From positions 625,001 through 689,000 of the forward strand of contig JANQAB010000006.1 in the NCBI GenBank assembly GCA_024707265.1: 64,000 nt of DNA. The letters are read 5' to 3'. The translations under genes and the position numbers were made by a program. Source of the stretch: Sporocytophaga sp. (GTDB taxonomy: Bacteria > Bacteroidota > Bacteroidia > Cytophagales > Cytophagaceae). The stretch's first letter is position 1. Every line of letters begins with the position of its first letter. Positions 54,028 to 62,896 of this stretch are shown in pieces. The notes beneath the pieces are model-generated. The model was not told the origin of the DNA, searched no databases, and was given only the letters and a program-made list of their open reading frames with translations.

Positions 54028-54218
54028 TCTCTATTTTGTCTTTCAGGTTCAAAATATAATTTGTGGAGATATTATTCTTTAAAAAAATAAAATCACTTCG
54101 ATTTTAAAACCCTAAGGGCTCTTAAAACTTTTATTGTGACCAAAGTTTGAGTTTTAAAGAAAATTTAACAATAACTTTTTAAGGAAATACTAAAAAACAT
54201 CTAACTAATGTAATTAAA

Positions 54219-54247
54219 GAACTCCGGATTTTTCAAAACCGGAGTTC
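54219..54247. terminator. Bidirectional terminator hairpin
   Basis: Nine-bp perfect stem gaactccgg/ccggagttc with an 11-nt loop, just past the minus-strand stop at 54254. A U-rich stretch follows on the plus strand. Confidence 0.7.
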
Positions 54248-54253
54248 TTATTT

Positions 54254-55876
54254 TTATTTCAAAATTACCTTCTCCCTTCTGGTGAGACCGTCCTTCTCAT
54301 ATGTGACGATATACAAACCTCTTGGAAGATCGGAAACATCAAAGACTTCATTTCCTTCAACGACAAACAATTGTCCAAGCTGATTGGCAAATGTAATTTT
54401 ACCGGCATGATCTTTCAGATGTATGTCAGTGGTACAAGGATTTGGCCAGGGCTTGTTATTTACCGTTTCTGCATTATCAATACCTGCTATAACACATTCA
54501 TTAAGCTCAACAGCTGATGACCATGAAAAATAATCCGGAGCTTTGTATATTAGTTCTCCATGATAATACCGTATTTCATTCACTTGTAATTCATATTTCA
54601 GATTCTTCAGATTGGTAATTTGAATACTGTCACTTTTCACATAATTACCAACAGCAAGGCACGCTATCTCTGAAAAAACAATAGAGTCACTAAAATTTGC
54701 AAAGATCACCCCTGCCTCTTCATTAATATTGGAAGTTATTTTAGAATAAATACTCCAGTTTGGACAGATTGGCTGTATATACTTTCTGTATAAAGTAATT
54801 TTATTACAATCTGTTTTGTATTCAAAACATCTGTTAGTTGGCTGTCCATAACCCTTAAATACATGTAGGTTTCCATTTAAATGTACATTCTGAATTACCA
54901 GAATTTCTGCCAGTCTTATATCCTGAATCACATTTTCCGGAGGGAATACATCATTCAAAAGAATATTGATCTTTTCCAGCCAACCAACACGATCTTGTGT
55001 CAGGTAATAATTGATGACCAAAGTATTCTTAACAAATTCAGCTTTGTAGGTATAGCTGTAATTCCCCTGAAGGTTTTTAGGAAGGTTGAGGTTTACACTA
55101 AGGTTTTTACACAGCAATGATCCTTCAAATAGATTTTCATTTATATCCGGAAGACAACTGCGGAGATCTGCTGTTCCTATTTTTGTCAATGTAATCAGAG
55201 GAGGGCATGGTGCATTTACACAGTAGACAATCTGAGTATCTACATGAAAGATCATAAATTCAAGTTGAGAAAGCTTGTTTATTACAATGCTGTCCCTTAC
55301 AACCTTTGTCCCCAAAGCTTTACATGTAACATCACGTGGCTTTATAACATTTTTAAAATTGACCAGAATACTATCATCAACAATCTTTATAAACGGCTTA
55401 GGATAAACATCCGCAGCAGGACAAATATCTTCCAGTCTTTTTCTGTATATAATTACCTCCTTGCAATCAGATTTTGAAGTATAGCAAGGATTGTATGGCC
55501 ATCCCATAGTCAAGTGAGTTGATTTCAACTGACCGTCTATATAAACTAAATGAGCTACCATCCACTTGAGGTCCTTTTCAGCTGTTGTAGACGGCCTAGA
55601 AGCCGAGAAGTATTTCTTTAAATTGGTAGTGATTTGAGTAAGAATTTCACTTCCTGCACTTTGCAAGTGATACCTGATTTCTAAGACTTTAGAAGTATCA
55701 TTTTTTTGAACTTCTACGGTATAAGTATATTTTCCTTGAAGTTCCTGAGGAATCTGGTATGTTGTGTATAGTGTATCACATAAAGCAGACCCTTTAAAAC
55801 TATTCAGAATAATAGAATTTGGAAAAACTTGGTAACTAAAAAAAAACAACAGGATTGTGAGTATAATTTTGTTCAT
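54254..55876 (-). CDS. Secreted protein with duplicated domain and T9SS sorting domain
   Basis: 540 residues, exported. Two related units of about 210 residues lie in tandem (about 30-240 and 250-455). Both have C-x-x-L, QELQGKYTYT or KNLQGNYSYT, then DCKEVIIYRK or DCNKITLYRK with ICP. The end (from PWPNPCTTDIHL) is a type A sorting domain that sends it through the T9SS to the surface or outside. Cys-rich repeats suggest disulfides. The family is unknown. Confidence 0.8.
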   Translation of the reverse strand: MNKIILTILLFFFSYQVFPNSIILNSFKGSALCDTLYTTYQIPQELQGKYTYTVEVQKNDTSKVLEIRYHLQSAGSEILTQITTNLKKYFSASRPSTTAEKDLKWMVAHLVYIDGQLKSTHLTMGWPYNPCYTSKSDCKEVIIYRKRLEDICPAADVYPKPFIKIVDDSILVNFKNVIKPRDVTCKALGTKVVRDSIVINKLSQLEFMIFHVDTQIVYCVNAPCPPLITLTKIGTADLRSCLPDINENLFEGSLLCKNLSVNLNLPKNLQGNYSYTYKAEFVKNTLVINYYLTQDRVGWLEKINILLNDVFPPENVIQDIRLAEILVIQNVHLNGNLHVFKGYGQPTNRCFEYKTDCNKITLYRKYIQPICPNWSIYSKITSNINEEAGVIFANFSDSIVFSEIACLAVGNYVKSDSIQITNLKNLKYELQVNEIRYYHGELIYKAPDYFSWSSAVELNECVIAGIDNAETVNNKPWPNPCTTDIHLKDHAGKITFANQLGQLFVVEGNEVFDVSDLPRGLYIVTYEKDGLTRREKVILK

Positions 55877-56011
55877 AACAATAAAAATTTAGGTTTAAAG
55901 CATTATATATCAACTGAGAGAATTAGGTAACCTTTCGAGTACTTATTATTTTAACATGGAAGGATTGCCTGGGATAATATATAAAAGGAGTACGACCAAT
56001 TACCAAAAATT

Positions 56012-56039
56012 AAAGGGTGCCCTTTTAAAAGCACCCTTT
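56012..56039 (-). terminator. Intrinsic terminator of the DsrE/DoxDA operon
   Basis: Nine-bp stem aaagggtgc/gcacccttt with a 10-nt loop, 14 bp past the stop of the minus-strand dsrE gene, followed on that strand by U-rich DNA. Confidence 0.75.
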
Positions 56040-56052
56040 CTAAAAGTTTCTT

Positions 56053-56408
56053 TCAAAAACCAACTTTTATATAACTCCATCCTTCACTTTTTCTGACTAT
56101 CAGATGAGCAAATGCAGAAGGAATTATCCTTGCGACAGAGATTAAATCAGAGGTAGAAGACAGGCCTCTTTCATTAAGTGTATTCCTGCAAGCCAAAAGC
56201 ATAATTCCTTTATTGGCCATTGCTTTCAAAACATTGGAAAATCTGCTATTATTGAATAACAGCTCAACTCCCAAGCCGTGGGTTACGACTTCCACTTTAA
56301 TTGCCGGGATTTTTCTCTGTATATTTCTAACCTGTTTAATTAATGACCGGCATACTTTTAAATCATTGGTAGACAATTGAAATACGACTTATATTCTTTG
56401 TCTTCCAT
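56053..56408 (-). CDS. DsrE-family protein (frame-disrupted near its start)
   Basis: A DsrE-like sulfur-carrier domain with STNDLKVCRSLIKQVRNIQ and a candidate sulfur-carrying Cys in IMLLACRNTL. The natural start is the ATG at 56408, which overlaps the DoxDA stop (TAATG). From there it reads MEDKEYK but is then out of frame: one base is missing near 56381, and from the TTG at 56376 the rest is open. Restored it would be about 118 residues. Not clear if it is now translated. Confidence 0.75.
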
Positions 56409-57451
56409 TATATTAATTTCTGAATTTTAAAACTATGCTTCCAGACCTTGCCGCTTATGTCTTCCACTTCAACAAAATAACTTCCTTCATCAATGTTAAT
56501 TGGAAGAGTAACTTTTGCTTTGGCTCCAAGCGGAATGATCAAACTATTTTTGCCTGTTTTTACCTTAGCAATGTAATAATTGTCAATATCCTGATCAGGT
56601 ATTTTAGAAAGTTCATTATATAAATATTCTTTAATAGCTTCACCATTAATATCTTTCAAAGAAATGCGTGTAATAAATGCACCATAAGTATCAATCCCCT
56701 GATCTCTGAACAAATCAAAGCTTAGACCACTGACTTTATCATACTTTGCATCTGAAATTACAATATTCGGTTTCATAGACAGATTATGAAGTTTGCCCCA
56801 TACTCCTCCATGAAAGACTTGATTGGTATATAAAGTTATTGTCAAAGAAAATACCGCGATGAACAAAGAAAAGAATGTAAACGCTCTATTGCTCATATGA
56901 ATGTCGCCCGATCCTACAAAATTAATCCACTTTTTATCTTTTAACCTGGGGAATTTTGAAAAGAGCAACCTATCTAAAGAAAACTTATCAGCGCCTGCTA
57001 CCATCATAACCAACCCTGCGATAGTACCCAGAACACCAATCTGCCATTCATCCAGACAAGTTGTTCCAAGCCAGCCTGCACCAAATAAGATTCCCAGCGA
57101 TAGCAAAAAGACTCCTAATGCAGAGACTCTGGTAAATAATCCAAGCAATAAGCCCAATCCCACCAACGCTTCAATAATAGTAAATACGATGAGGAATATT
57201 TGCAGGAAATCAGGATGAGTGATCATGAAATGAATCATGGGCTTAACGATAATGGCGTTTGGGAAAAAGTGATTAAACTTCTCTCCCACATAGCCAATTC
57301 CATCAGGATCTAATTTATTTTCCAGAATCAACCTTCTCCAGAAAGCAGAGAAGAAGATCCAGCCGGTAACCCATCTCAGTCCTGTCAGCAAAACCGCTGA
57401 AGAGGATGATTGGTATAGAGTATTTTTATCTGAAATTTTAATTGGTTCCAT
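56408..57451 (-). CDS. DoxD/DoxA-type thiosulfate:quinone oxidoreductase-like membrane protein
   Basis: 347 residues from ATG 57451 (an upstream in-frame ATG at 57496 lies in the intergenic stretch). The N-terminal DoxD part holds four or five membrane helices (LRWVTGWIFFSAFWRR to GLVMMVAGADKF). A soluble DoxA-like domain follows after one more helix (about 200-225; then KVTLPINIDEGSYFVEVED). In archaea these form separate subunits that take electrons from thiosulfate to quinone. Here they are fused and sit between two DsrE genes, so sulfur metabolism is likely. Confidence 0.85.
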   Translation of the reverse strand: MEPIKISDKNTLYQSSSSAVLLTGLRWVTGWIFFSAFWRRLILENKLDPDGIGYVGEKFNHFFPNAIIVKPMIHFMITHPDFLQIFLIVFTIIEALVGLGLLLGLFTRVSALGVFLLSLGILFGAGWLGTTCLDEWQIGVLGTIAGLVMMVAGADKFSLDRLLFSKFPRLKDKKWINFVGSGDIHMSNRAFTFFSLFIAVFSLTITLYTNQVFHGGVWGKLHNLSMKPNIVISDAKYDKVSGLSFDLFRDQGIDTYGAFITRISLKDINGEAIKEYLYNELSKIPDQDIDNYYIAKVKTGKNSLIIPLGAKAKVTLPINIDEGSYFVEVEDISGKVWKHSFKIQKLI

Positions 57452-57505
57452 TTTAATTGTTTTAAATGATTGAATAATATTAAGTAAGACCCGCATTTTA
57501 ATTGA

Positions 57506-57974
57506 TTACAACTCCAGGGTTTTATAACCCTTCATCTGCAGATCAAACATGTGGGTAAGTCCATTGGGAACAATTTCTATTCCCTTTATTAATGTGGCAG
57601 GATCAATATTGAATTGCTGAAGAGACATGCCACATACCTTAAAATGTATACCAGCGGCTTTCCCTTTCAGAATCATATCAGCAAATTCATTATCTTTCAC
57701 AAACAATTCTACAGATTTGGCAAAGGCCATTACTACCAATGTATCTCGCTTGTATTTGCTATTTTTCGTTATCGATTCTGCGGTGTTAATGACTGCTTTT
57801 ACATGATTAGGTTGACTGATAAGAACTGCATAGTTTACCAAATCTTTGCCATTGTCTCTTAATGGCTCGTTCTCTGTTACAGGCCTAAGCACAAAGGATG
57901 TATGCAAAAACGATTATACTGATTAAAATAATCAGTATAATCGTTTTTGCCTTGTTTTTAATTTCTATTGTCAT
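57506..57974 (-). CDS. Membrane-anchored DsrE-family protein (frame-disrupted after the anchor)
   Basis: The natural start is ATG 57974, reading MTIEIKNKAKTIILIILIS and IIVFAY, one membrane helix. After it the frame fails by one base (T5 run, 57944-57948), and continues from about 57907 as TSFVLRPVTENEPL, then the DsrE domain with Cys in FKVCGMSLQQF and the end MKGYKTLEL. Restored it would be about 155 residues. It is the first gene of the sulfur operon, 54 bp before DoxDA. The anchor is encoded by a perfect palindrome. Confidence 0.8.
57904..57950. repeat. Perfect 22-bp-arm palindrome inside a membrane-anchor coding region
   Basis: Arms 57904-57925 and 57929-57950 are exact complements around a 3-bp centre (aaa). 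Each begins gcaaaaacgattat on its own strand. On the minus strand it encodes AKTIILIILISIIVFA, the whole membrane helix of the DsrE protein. Confidence 0.9.
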
Positions 57975-58196
57975 AGAATGTTTTAATTAGTTTTTTGATC
58001 AACATAGTTATCCCGTACCTTCATTAAAAATGAGGTAAGGCTATATTACTTTACAGAGTGATTCTGAAAGGACATAATTATCCCTATTACTTCTATATAG
58101 TAATAGTAATCTGAAATTAACTAATTAAGACAGGGAGGAGGAGAGTGAATATTGCCCCAGCAAGAGTAATCAGCGGCTTCATAAAGCTGGTAATGA

Positions 58197-58475
58197 TTAT
58201 TGAGCTTGGGTGATATAACTGAAAAAAAAGTTATGCTGAAGAATATGTATATCAGCTGAACAAAAAGTTATAATTTTCTTATCTGATTTTTTATGCTTAT
58301 CGGATAAGTTGGTTTCTCCGGAAGAAGGAATTTTAATTAATTTATCCTTTCTTCCATACTTGCATTTCTTTTTAAATTCATAACTATTATCTGCACTATT
58401 AAATACAGGCAACGCATACACCGCATGATTTAATAGATAAATAAACAGAAATAGAAATGCAAGTAATCGTTTCAT
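58197..58475 (-). CDS. Small exported hypothetical protein
   Basis: 92 residues with a clear signal peptide (MKRLLAFLFLFIYLLNHAVYA). The mature part is basic with two Cys (KKCKYGRKDK, FCSADIHI). No family known. Intergenic DNA 57975-58196 between it and the DsrE gene holds no gene. Confidence 0.5.
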   Translation of the reverse strand: MKRLLAFLFLFIYLLNHAVYALPVFNSADNSYEFKKKCKYGRKDKLIKIPSSGETNLSDKHKKSDKKIITFCSADIHILQHNFFFSYITQAQ

Positions 58476-58674
58476 TTATCCCCTAACGTTATATTGATCA
58501 AAATAATTTTGGAGGTCAATAAAAATAGATGAAATTTTATCAGTAAAAATAATTGGCAATAATATAGATAATAATTTAATACAATGGATTTTAAAAGAAA
58601 AACTTGACCTTGTTTCGGAAAATAAAACAAACTTTAAAATATTGATTTTCTTTAAATTTTTAAAACTCACTTGT

Positions 58675-58753
58675 TCTCCTGTTAGGATTCGAACCAAAGA
58701 GGTAATCCTGGCCCCAAACCAGGCATGATAAATAAGCTACACTACACCACAAA
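58675..58753 (-). pseudogene. tRNA relic, Pro/Arg mosaic
   Basis: On the minus strand the first 50 bases (gtggtgtagtgtagc, then cctggtttggggccagg) copy the tRNA-Pro(TGG) at 62110. The rest (tctttggttcgaatcc) is like the T-arm of tRNA-Arg(TCT). Acceptor ends do not pair and the T-stem has a mismatch, so it cannot be a normal tRNA. Confidence 0.65.
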
Positions 58754-58815
58754 ACTTAAAGAAATTTCTTTTTTTCCCTAATGACCAAATTTTAAACCTT
58801 TTAAATTTAAAGATC

Positions 58816-59584
58816 TTAATGTCCCTTATTTCCTATATTGAATTGCTTTAGTTCAAAATAGCATGTCTCGCATATTAATTTGATTTTAGCAAACTTCTCA
58901 GACTCATCATTCCATCCATCATATTTTACTCTTATTTTTTCACACTCATCACACCATGCCTGGAAATCATCATCATCATATTCGAATTCCATATCAGGCC
59001 AGGTGGGAAATGCTTCCTCAAACCCTGTCTTTATGTTATGGTTTATATGTTGACAAATGAACGCTCTTCTTCTGGATCCATGCGTGCCACATTCAACATA
59101 TTTCTCTTTTAGCTTTTTATAAGTTTCTTCATCAACTTCATTCGTAAACAAAAAATAAGTATCTAAGGGGTCAGAAGGTGCTCGGTATGCTCCAAATCCT
59201 TTTATCAATGTATTTGCCATTGCAGTCATTTGCCATCCTGTTTCTATGTCTCCCTCGATTAATCCTGTAGTTAAACTATCATAACCTTTGCCTCTGCCAA
59301 ATTCCGGAATTTTGTCCATTCCTACTTTCACACTATTGGGAGTATACTCATTGTCCCACGACCATCTCCATGTCTGTGTTTTATTTGAATATGATCCAAC
59401 ATTTACATATTCAAAATAGAATTCATGCTCCTGAAACTTTAGTGTAAAAACTCCAAGTCCATGGTCATACTTCCAGCTAATGTGATTGTCTATATCGTAC
59501 TTTTTTTTTTTTAAATTCTTCCTGAAGACTGTATAATTCATCAACACATCTTTCCTTAAATAATAAATATGGTTCTGCATTCAT
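58816..59584 (-). CDS. DUF6882-like protein with zinc-finger-like tail (frame-disrupted)
   Basis: From ATG 59584 the frame reads MNAEPYLLFKERCVDELYSL to QEEFKK, then an A12 run (59501-59512 on plus as T12) carries one base too many and the frame changes to YDIDNHISWKYDHGLG. From there the DUF6882-like region goes on (TWRWSWDN). The C-terminal part has paired Cys and His: CGTHGSRRRAFICQHIN, AWCDECEKI and ICETCYFEL, like a zinc-binding domain. Read alone, an ATG at 59580 gives a 254-residue form with a different N-terminus. Function unknown. Confidence 0.75.
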
Positions 59585-59986
59585 TTATTGCTAATTGGTT
59601 TCTACGTTTTAAGATCCTGATTACACATAAATGGTTGTAATCCTTGTATGGGTAAACTTATATGAAGATAGTAACTATGTTATCATTTATAACACCAAAT
59701 TAAATATTTAAAAACAACAGTCTATAACAAAAAAATCCATCTCTTTTATCGGTTTTGTCTCCCTCAAAAATAAATCTCCTCATAGGGTGAATCCTCTCCT
59801 TGTGAGAAAAGAATAAATTCTGCATCATCGCTATTTTGGGCTTCTAAGGTCGTTAAGGATTACTCATAACTTGCCAAATTTATTTAAAATCCATTTACAT
59901 ATGTTAATGCAATTATGTTTCTGAAATCCGATTTTCGTCTGAAGCCTTGGCAGAACTAAATCATTCATTCTAAAACTATTCATCTA
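59585..59986. other. Intergenic region between divergent genes
   Basis: About 400 bp. No gene, tRNA or long repeat seen; it must hold the promoters of both neighbours. Confidence 0.4.
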
Positions 59987-60790
59987 ATGAGAACCAGAAC
60001 AATTTTTATCACAATCTTTCTTTTGACAGCTTCCTTTTTAAAAGCACAGGAAAATAAGATACTCTTTGTAATGAGTGCAGCAAAGGAACTTCATTTAAAA
60101 AATGGCAAAACTTATAATCAGACAGGTGTATTTTTAAGTGAATTTTACCTGGCTTATAAAGCAGTAGTCGATTTAGGCTATGTTGTAGATTTTGCAACAC
60201 CCGAAGGAATGGTTTCATCCATTGATAAGGAAAGTTATGACTTAACTTATTGGAAAGGAAAAGAAGGGCTGCTTCAGGAAGCAAAAGACTTTATCAATAG
60301 CAATCCAAAGTTTAATAGTCCTTTGTCGTTGGAAAGTGCTCTTCAAAATATAAATGAATACTCAGGAATAATAGTACCAGGAGGTCAGGGTTTAATGGTA
60401 GATCTTATTCAGGATAAAAACATGTCAGAAATCCTCAAGGCATTTTCCCAAAATAAAAAACCTATAGGTCTGATATGCCATGGACCAGCTTTGATACTCT
60501 CTATTCCCAAAGCTGAAAATCCCTTTATCGGTTATAAGGTAAATTCGGTATCAGGATTCGAAGAGTTTTATATCGAAAATTTTGTAATGAAAGGTAGACC
60601 ATACAATCGAAAAATTGCCAGACAGTTAAAGAAGTTAGGACTTGACTACAAACATGGAAAGCCTAAACAAAACTTTGCTATCAGAGACCGGGAGTTGATC
60701 ACAAGCCAAAATCCGTTTTCTAATGAGGCGTTTATTAAGTTATACATAGAGGCACTTAAAGAATATGGAATAAAAAAAGGTGGCTTCTAA
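59987..60790 (+). CDS. DJ-1/PfpI-family protein, exported
   Basis: 267 residues with a signal peptide (ending SFLKA). The core is a DJ-1/PfpI amidotransferase-like fold: Glu52 (GVFLSEFYLAYKA), PGGQG and the nucleophile elbow ICHGPALIL with Cys164-His165. Relatives act as chaperones, glyoxalases or proteases. An exported type is less usual. Single gene. Confidence 0.9.
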   Translation: MRTRTIFITIFLLTASFLKAQENKILFVMSAAKELHLKNGKTYNQTGVFLSEFYLAYKAVVDLGYVVDFATPEGMVSSIDKESYDLTYWKGKEGLLQEAKDFINSNPKFNSPLSLESALQNINEYSGIIVPGGQGLMVDLIQDKNMSEILKAFSQNKKPIGLICHGPALILSIPKAENPFIGYKVNSVSGFEEFYIENFVMKGRPYNRKIARQLKKLGLDYKHGKPKQNFAIRDRELITSQNPFSNEAFIKLYIEALKEYGIKKGGF

Positions 60791-60818
60791 AATCATAGCT
60801 TTTTATTTGGGTGGGAAG

Positions 60819-60896
60819 ATAATCTCTGTTTAATCAATTGATGCCATCGCTTGAAGCGATGGCATCAATCAATCTTGAAATAACAAGATGATTTAG
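60819..60896. repeat. 78-bp hairpin repeat, copy 1
   Basis: A unit with a 14-bp perfect hairpin (ttgatgccatcgct, loop tga) and a second small hairpin (atcttg/caagat). Copy 2 lies at 61819-61896, in the same direction and 1000 bp on, with a single difference. Together they flank the gene at 61141. Confidence 0.9.
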
Positions 60897-61140
60897 CCAG
60901 GGTCCATTTTTAATTTTTATCGTCTATTGATTATTCACAGGTGCGGAGATATAGCTCAACAAAAAATTTCATCTAAATATTACTAACTCTCTTTATAAGA
61001 AATACGCACATTCAACCAAAAAAATTAGCATTACTATTTCTTGCTGCTTTTCTGACTCCAATTCATCATGACTTATGTCTTCTCTGATTCCCCAATTACC
61101 AATAGTAGTTGGTTTGATTCAATGTAATGAATGGACCTTT

Positions 61141-61590
61141 TCACTTCACCTTATCAATATCTAAATCACCATCATCAAAGTCACAATCAATTTTAACTAC
61201 GCTACCTAAGAGTTGCAATGGCAGATTAAATTCCTCAATCTTCATTGGCCGTACCGGTCTCGCTATTAAATCATATTGATTTTTCTTTTCACTTCGATAG
61301 ACATCCTGGAAGTCAAATGCGAAAAATCCTTTTTCTGCATATGTTACCCAGTCACTGAAGTTTCCTCTCTCACGAGTCTCAACTATTGCGGACGTTATCT
61401 TTGGTGCTGAATCTATCCTATGACTTAAGTCTATGTAATTCTCAAATGATGATTTCACATTATTGGGTATTGGAGCATTCAGTAGCGAGGTGAATATTCC
61501 AAGTTGCCCTTTGTTATCAATAGCTAGCCAGTCCAACTCTTGAGAGTAAGCCCCATACCTCATGATCTCCTCCCAAGTTTCTCTATTCAT
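61141..61590 (-). CDS. Hypothetical protein
   Basis: 149 residues, acidic, without signal peptide (starts NRETWEEIMRYGAYSQELDW). It is like small Bacteroidota proteins found with polymorphic toxin loci, but there is no toxin here. It lies between two copies of the 78-bp repeat. The flanks (60897-61140 and 61591-61818) have no gene. Confidence 0.65.
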   Translation of the reverse strand: MNRETWEEIMRYGAYSQELDWLAIDNKGQLGIFTSLLNAPIPNNVKSSFENYIDLSHRIDSAPKITSAIVETRERGNFSDWVTYAEKGFFAFDFQDVYRSEKKNQYDLIARPVRPMKIEEFNLPLQLLGSVVKIDCDFDDGDLDIDKVK

Positions 61591-61818
61591 TTTTTCAACT
61601 ATACTGGTTATTATCGTTGCAATCGTTCCAATTTCTATTCTCTGTAATATGTTAACACGTCCTTAACATCGAGAATATCATTTAGTGTTATGCATTGTTA
61701 ACTTTCTTTTTTAATTCGCCAAAGTATTGATATGTTCACATAAATACCAATTACCCTCCAAATGGTCAATCAAACCTGTATTTCGTTTTCTTTTTATGGC
61801 TTTTTCTCCATGAGGTGA

Positions 61819-61896
61819 ATAATCTCTGTTTAATCAATTGATGTCATCGCTTGAAGCGATGGCATCAATCAATCTTGAAATAACAAGATGATTTAG
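61819..61896. repeat. 78-bp hairpin repeat, copy 2
   Basis: Same unit as copy 1, in direct orientation, differing at one base (c to t at 61844, which changes a stem pair to G-T). Both hairpins are conserved. Confidence 0.9.
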
Positions 61897-61927
61897 GAAA
61901 TTCTGATAGATCTGTTATAAAAACAAA

Positions 61928-61960
61928 AAATCCGCCACCTTTGAACAAAGTGGCGGATTT
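61928..61960 (-). terminator. Intrinsic terminator of the tRNA array
   Basis: Near-perfect 15-bp stem (aaatccgccac, ctttg) with one bulge. On the minus strand it is followed by ttttgttttt. It ends the last tRNA-Arg transcript, 20 bp away. Confidence 0.85.
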
Positions 61961-61980
61961 GATACTATGAAATCCGTGAG

Positions 61981-62054
61981 TGATCCCGTTTGGATTCGAA
62001 CCAAAGACCTACTGCTTAGAAGGCAGTTGCTCTATCCAGCTGAGCTACGGGACC
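61981..62054 (-). tRNA. tRNA-Arg(TCT), copy A
   Basis: 74 nt with a 7-bp acceptor stem (ggtcccg/cgggatc, one G-T), D-arm agctcagctggatagagc, anticodon loop cttctaa (TCT) and T-loop ttcgaat. No CCA encoded. Confidence 0.95.
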
Positions 62055-62109
62055 CATTCAATGGAACAAAGCAGTCTTTTATCACAGCTCTTTCCGAAGA
62101 AAGAATAAG

Positions 62110-62184
62110 TCGGGGTGGCAAGATTCGAACTTGCGACCTCCTGGTCCCAAACCAGGCGCGATAACCGGGCTACGCTACACCCCG
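62110..62184 (-). tRNA. tRNA-Pro(TGG), copy A
   Basis: 75 nt. Acceptor cggggtg/caccccg, anticodon stem cctgg/ccagg with loop tttggga (TGG), T-arm gcaagttcgaatcttgc. Discriminator A. Confidence 0.95.
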
Positions 62185-62272
62185 AAACTTTAAAGAACTT
62201 TTCGCCATCTTTTAAGGGTTAGCCTCCCATACTCTATTACATTGAGGAATTCAACCTCTCCTATTAAAAGAT

Positions 62273-62303
62273 AAAGCCTGCAACATTTTATATTGCAGGC
62301 TTT
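62273..62303 (-). terminator. Terminator between the two tRNA units
   Basis: Perfect 11-bp stem aaagcctgcaa/ttgcaggcttt with a 9-nt loop, between tRNA-Arg copy B and tRNA-Pro copy A. It probably makes two transcription units out of the array. Confidence 0.75.
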
Positions 62304-62315
62304 TAAACTTTCTTG

Positions 62316-62389
62316 TGATCCTGTTTGGATTCGAACCAAAGACCTACTGCTTAGAAGGCAGTTGCTCTATCCAGCTGAGCTACAGGACC
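62316..62389 (-). tRNA. tRNA-Arg(TCT), copy B
   Basis: As copy A, with acceptor ggtcctg/caggatc, a compensated change at one pair. Anticodon TCT. Confidence 0.95.
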
Positions 62390-62447
62390 CGTTCAATTGA
62401 ACAAAGCAGTATTTTATCACAGCTCTTTCCTAAGAAAGAATAATAAG

Positions 62448-62522
62448 TCGGGGTGGCAAGATTCGAACTTGCGACCTCCTGGTCCCAAACCAGGCGCGAT
62501 AACCGGGCTACGCTACACCCCG
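62448..62522 (-). tRNA. tRNA-Pro(TGG), copy B
   Basis: 75 nt, identical to copy A in all bases visible. Anticodon TGG. Confidence 0.95.
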
Positions 62523-62590
62523 AAACTTTAAAGAACTTTTGCTATCTTTTGCAGGTTTTGCCTCCCAAACTTTTCTACTTCTAGTTTCCA

Positions 62591-62680
<90 letters not shown>

Positions 62681-62896
62681 CTTTTTCAAAAAAGCGATGC
62701 AAAGATAACGGAACTTATTTTAATATTCCAACTTATTCATAAAAATAATTGGAATATTTTCTCACATTTTCACTACAACTCTATACTCCAATAGCTTACA
62801 CTTCTCGCTTTATCTTCTTTTCTTATATTTTTTTAATTAATTGTTCAAAAAAGCCTATTTTACCGCTCTATTAATGTCAATTTTGTTTTTGAGTAA

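Larger units (their letters stand above)
61981..62229. repeat. Tandem tRNA unit, copy A
   Basis: A block of about 249 bp with tRNA-Arg, a 55-bp spacer, tRNA-Pro and 45 bp of flank. It is repeated at 62316-62568 with small differences in the spacer and one acceptor pair. Confidence 0.85.
62316..62568. repeat. Tandem tRNA unit, copy B
   Basis: Second copy of the Arg-spacer-Pro unit (see 61981-62229), including the spacer acagctctttcc and flank cgaaactttaaagaactttt. Confidence 0.85.

Noticed and set aside
58476..58697. 73-codon minus-strand frame
   Set aside because: It starts inside the tRNA relic and has no domain or good start; probably chance in AT-rich DNA.
61967..62164. 65-codon plus-strand frame across the tRNA genes
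   Set aside because: It is the reverse complement of tRNA-Arg and tRNA-Pro sequence.
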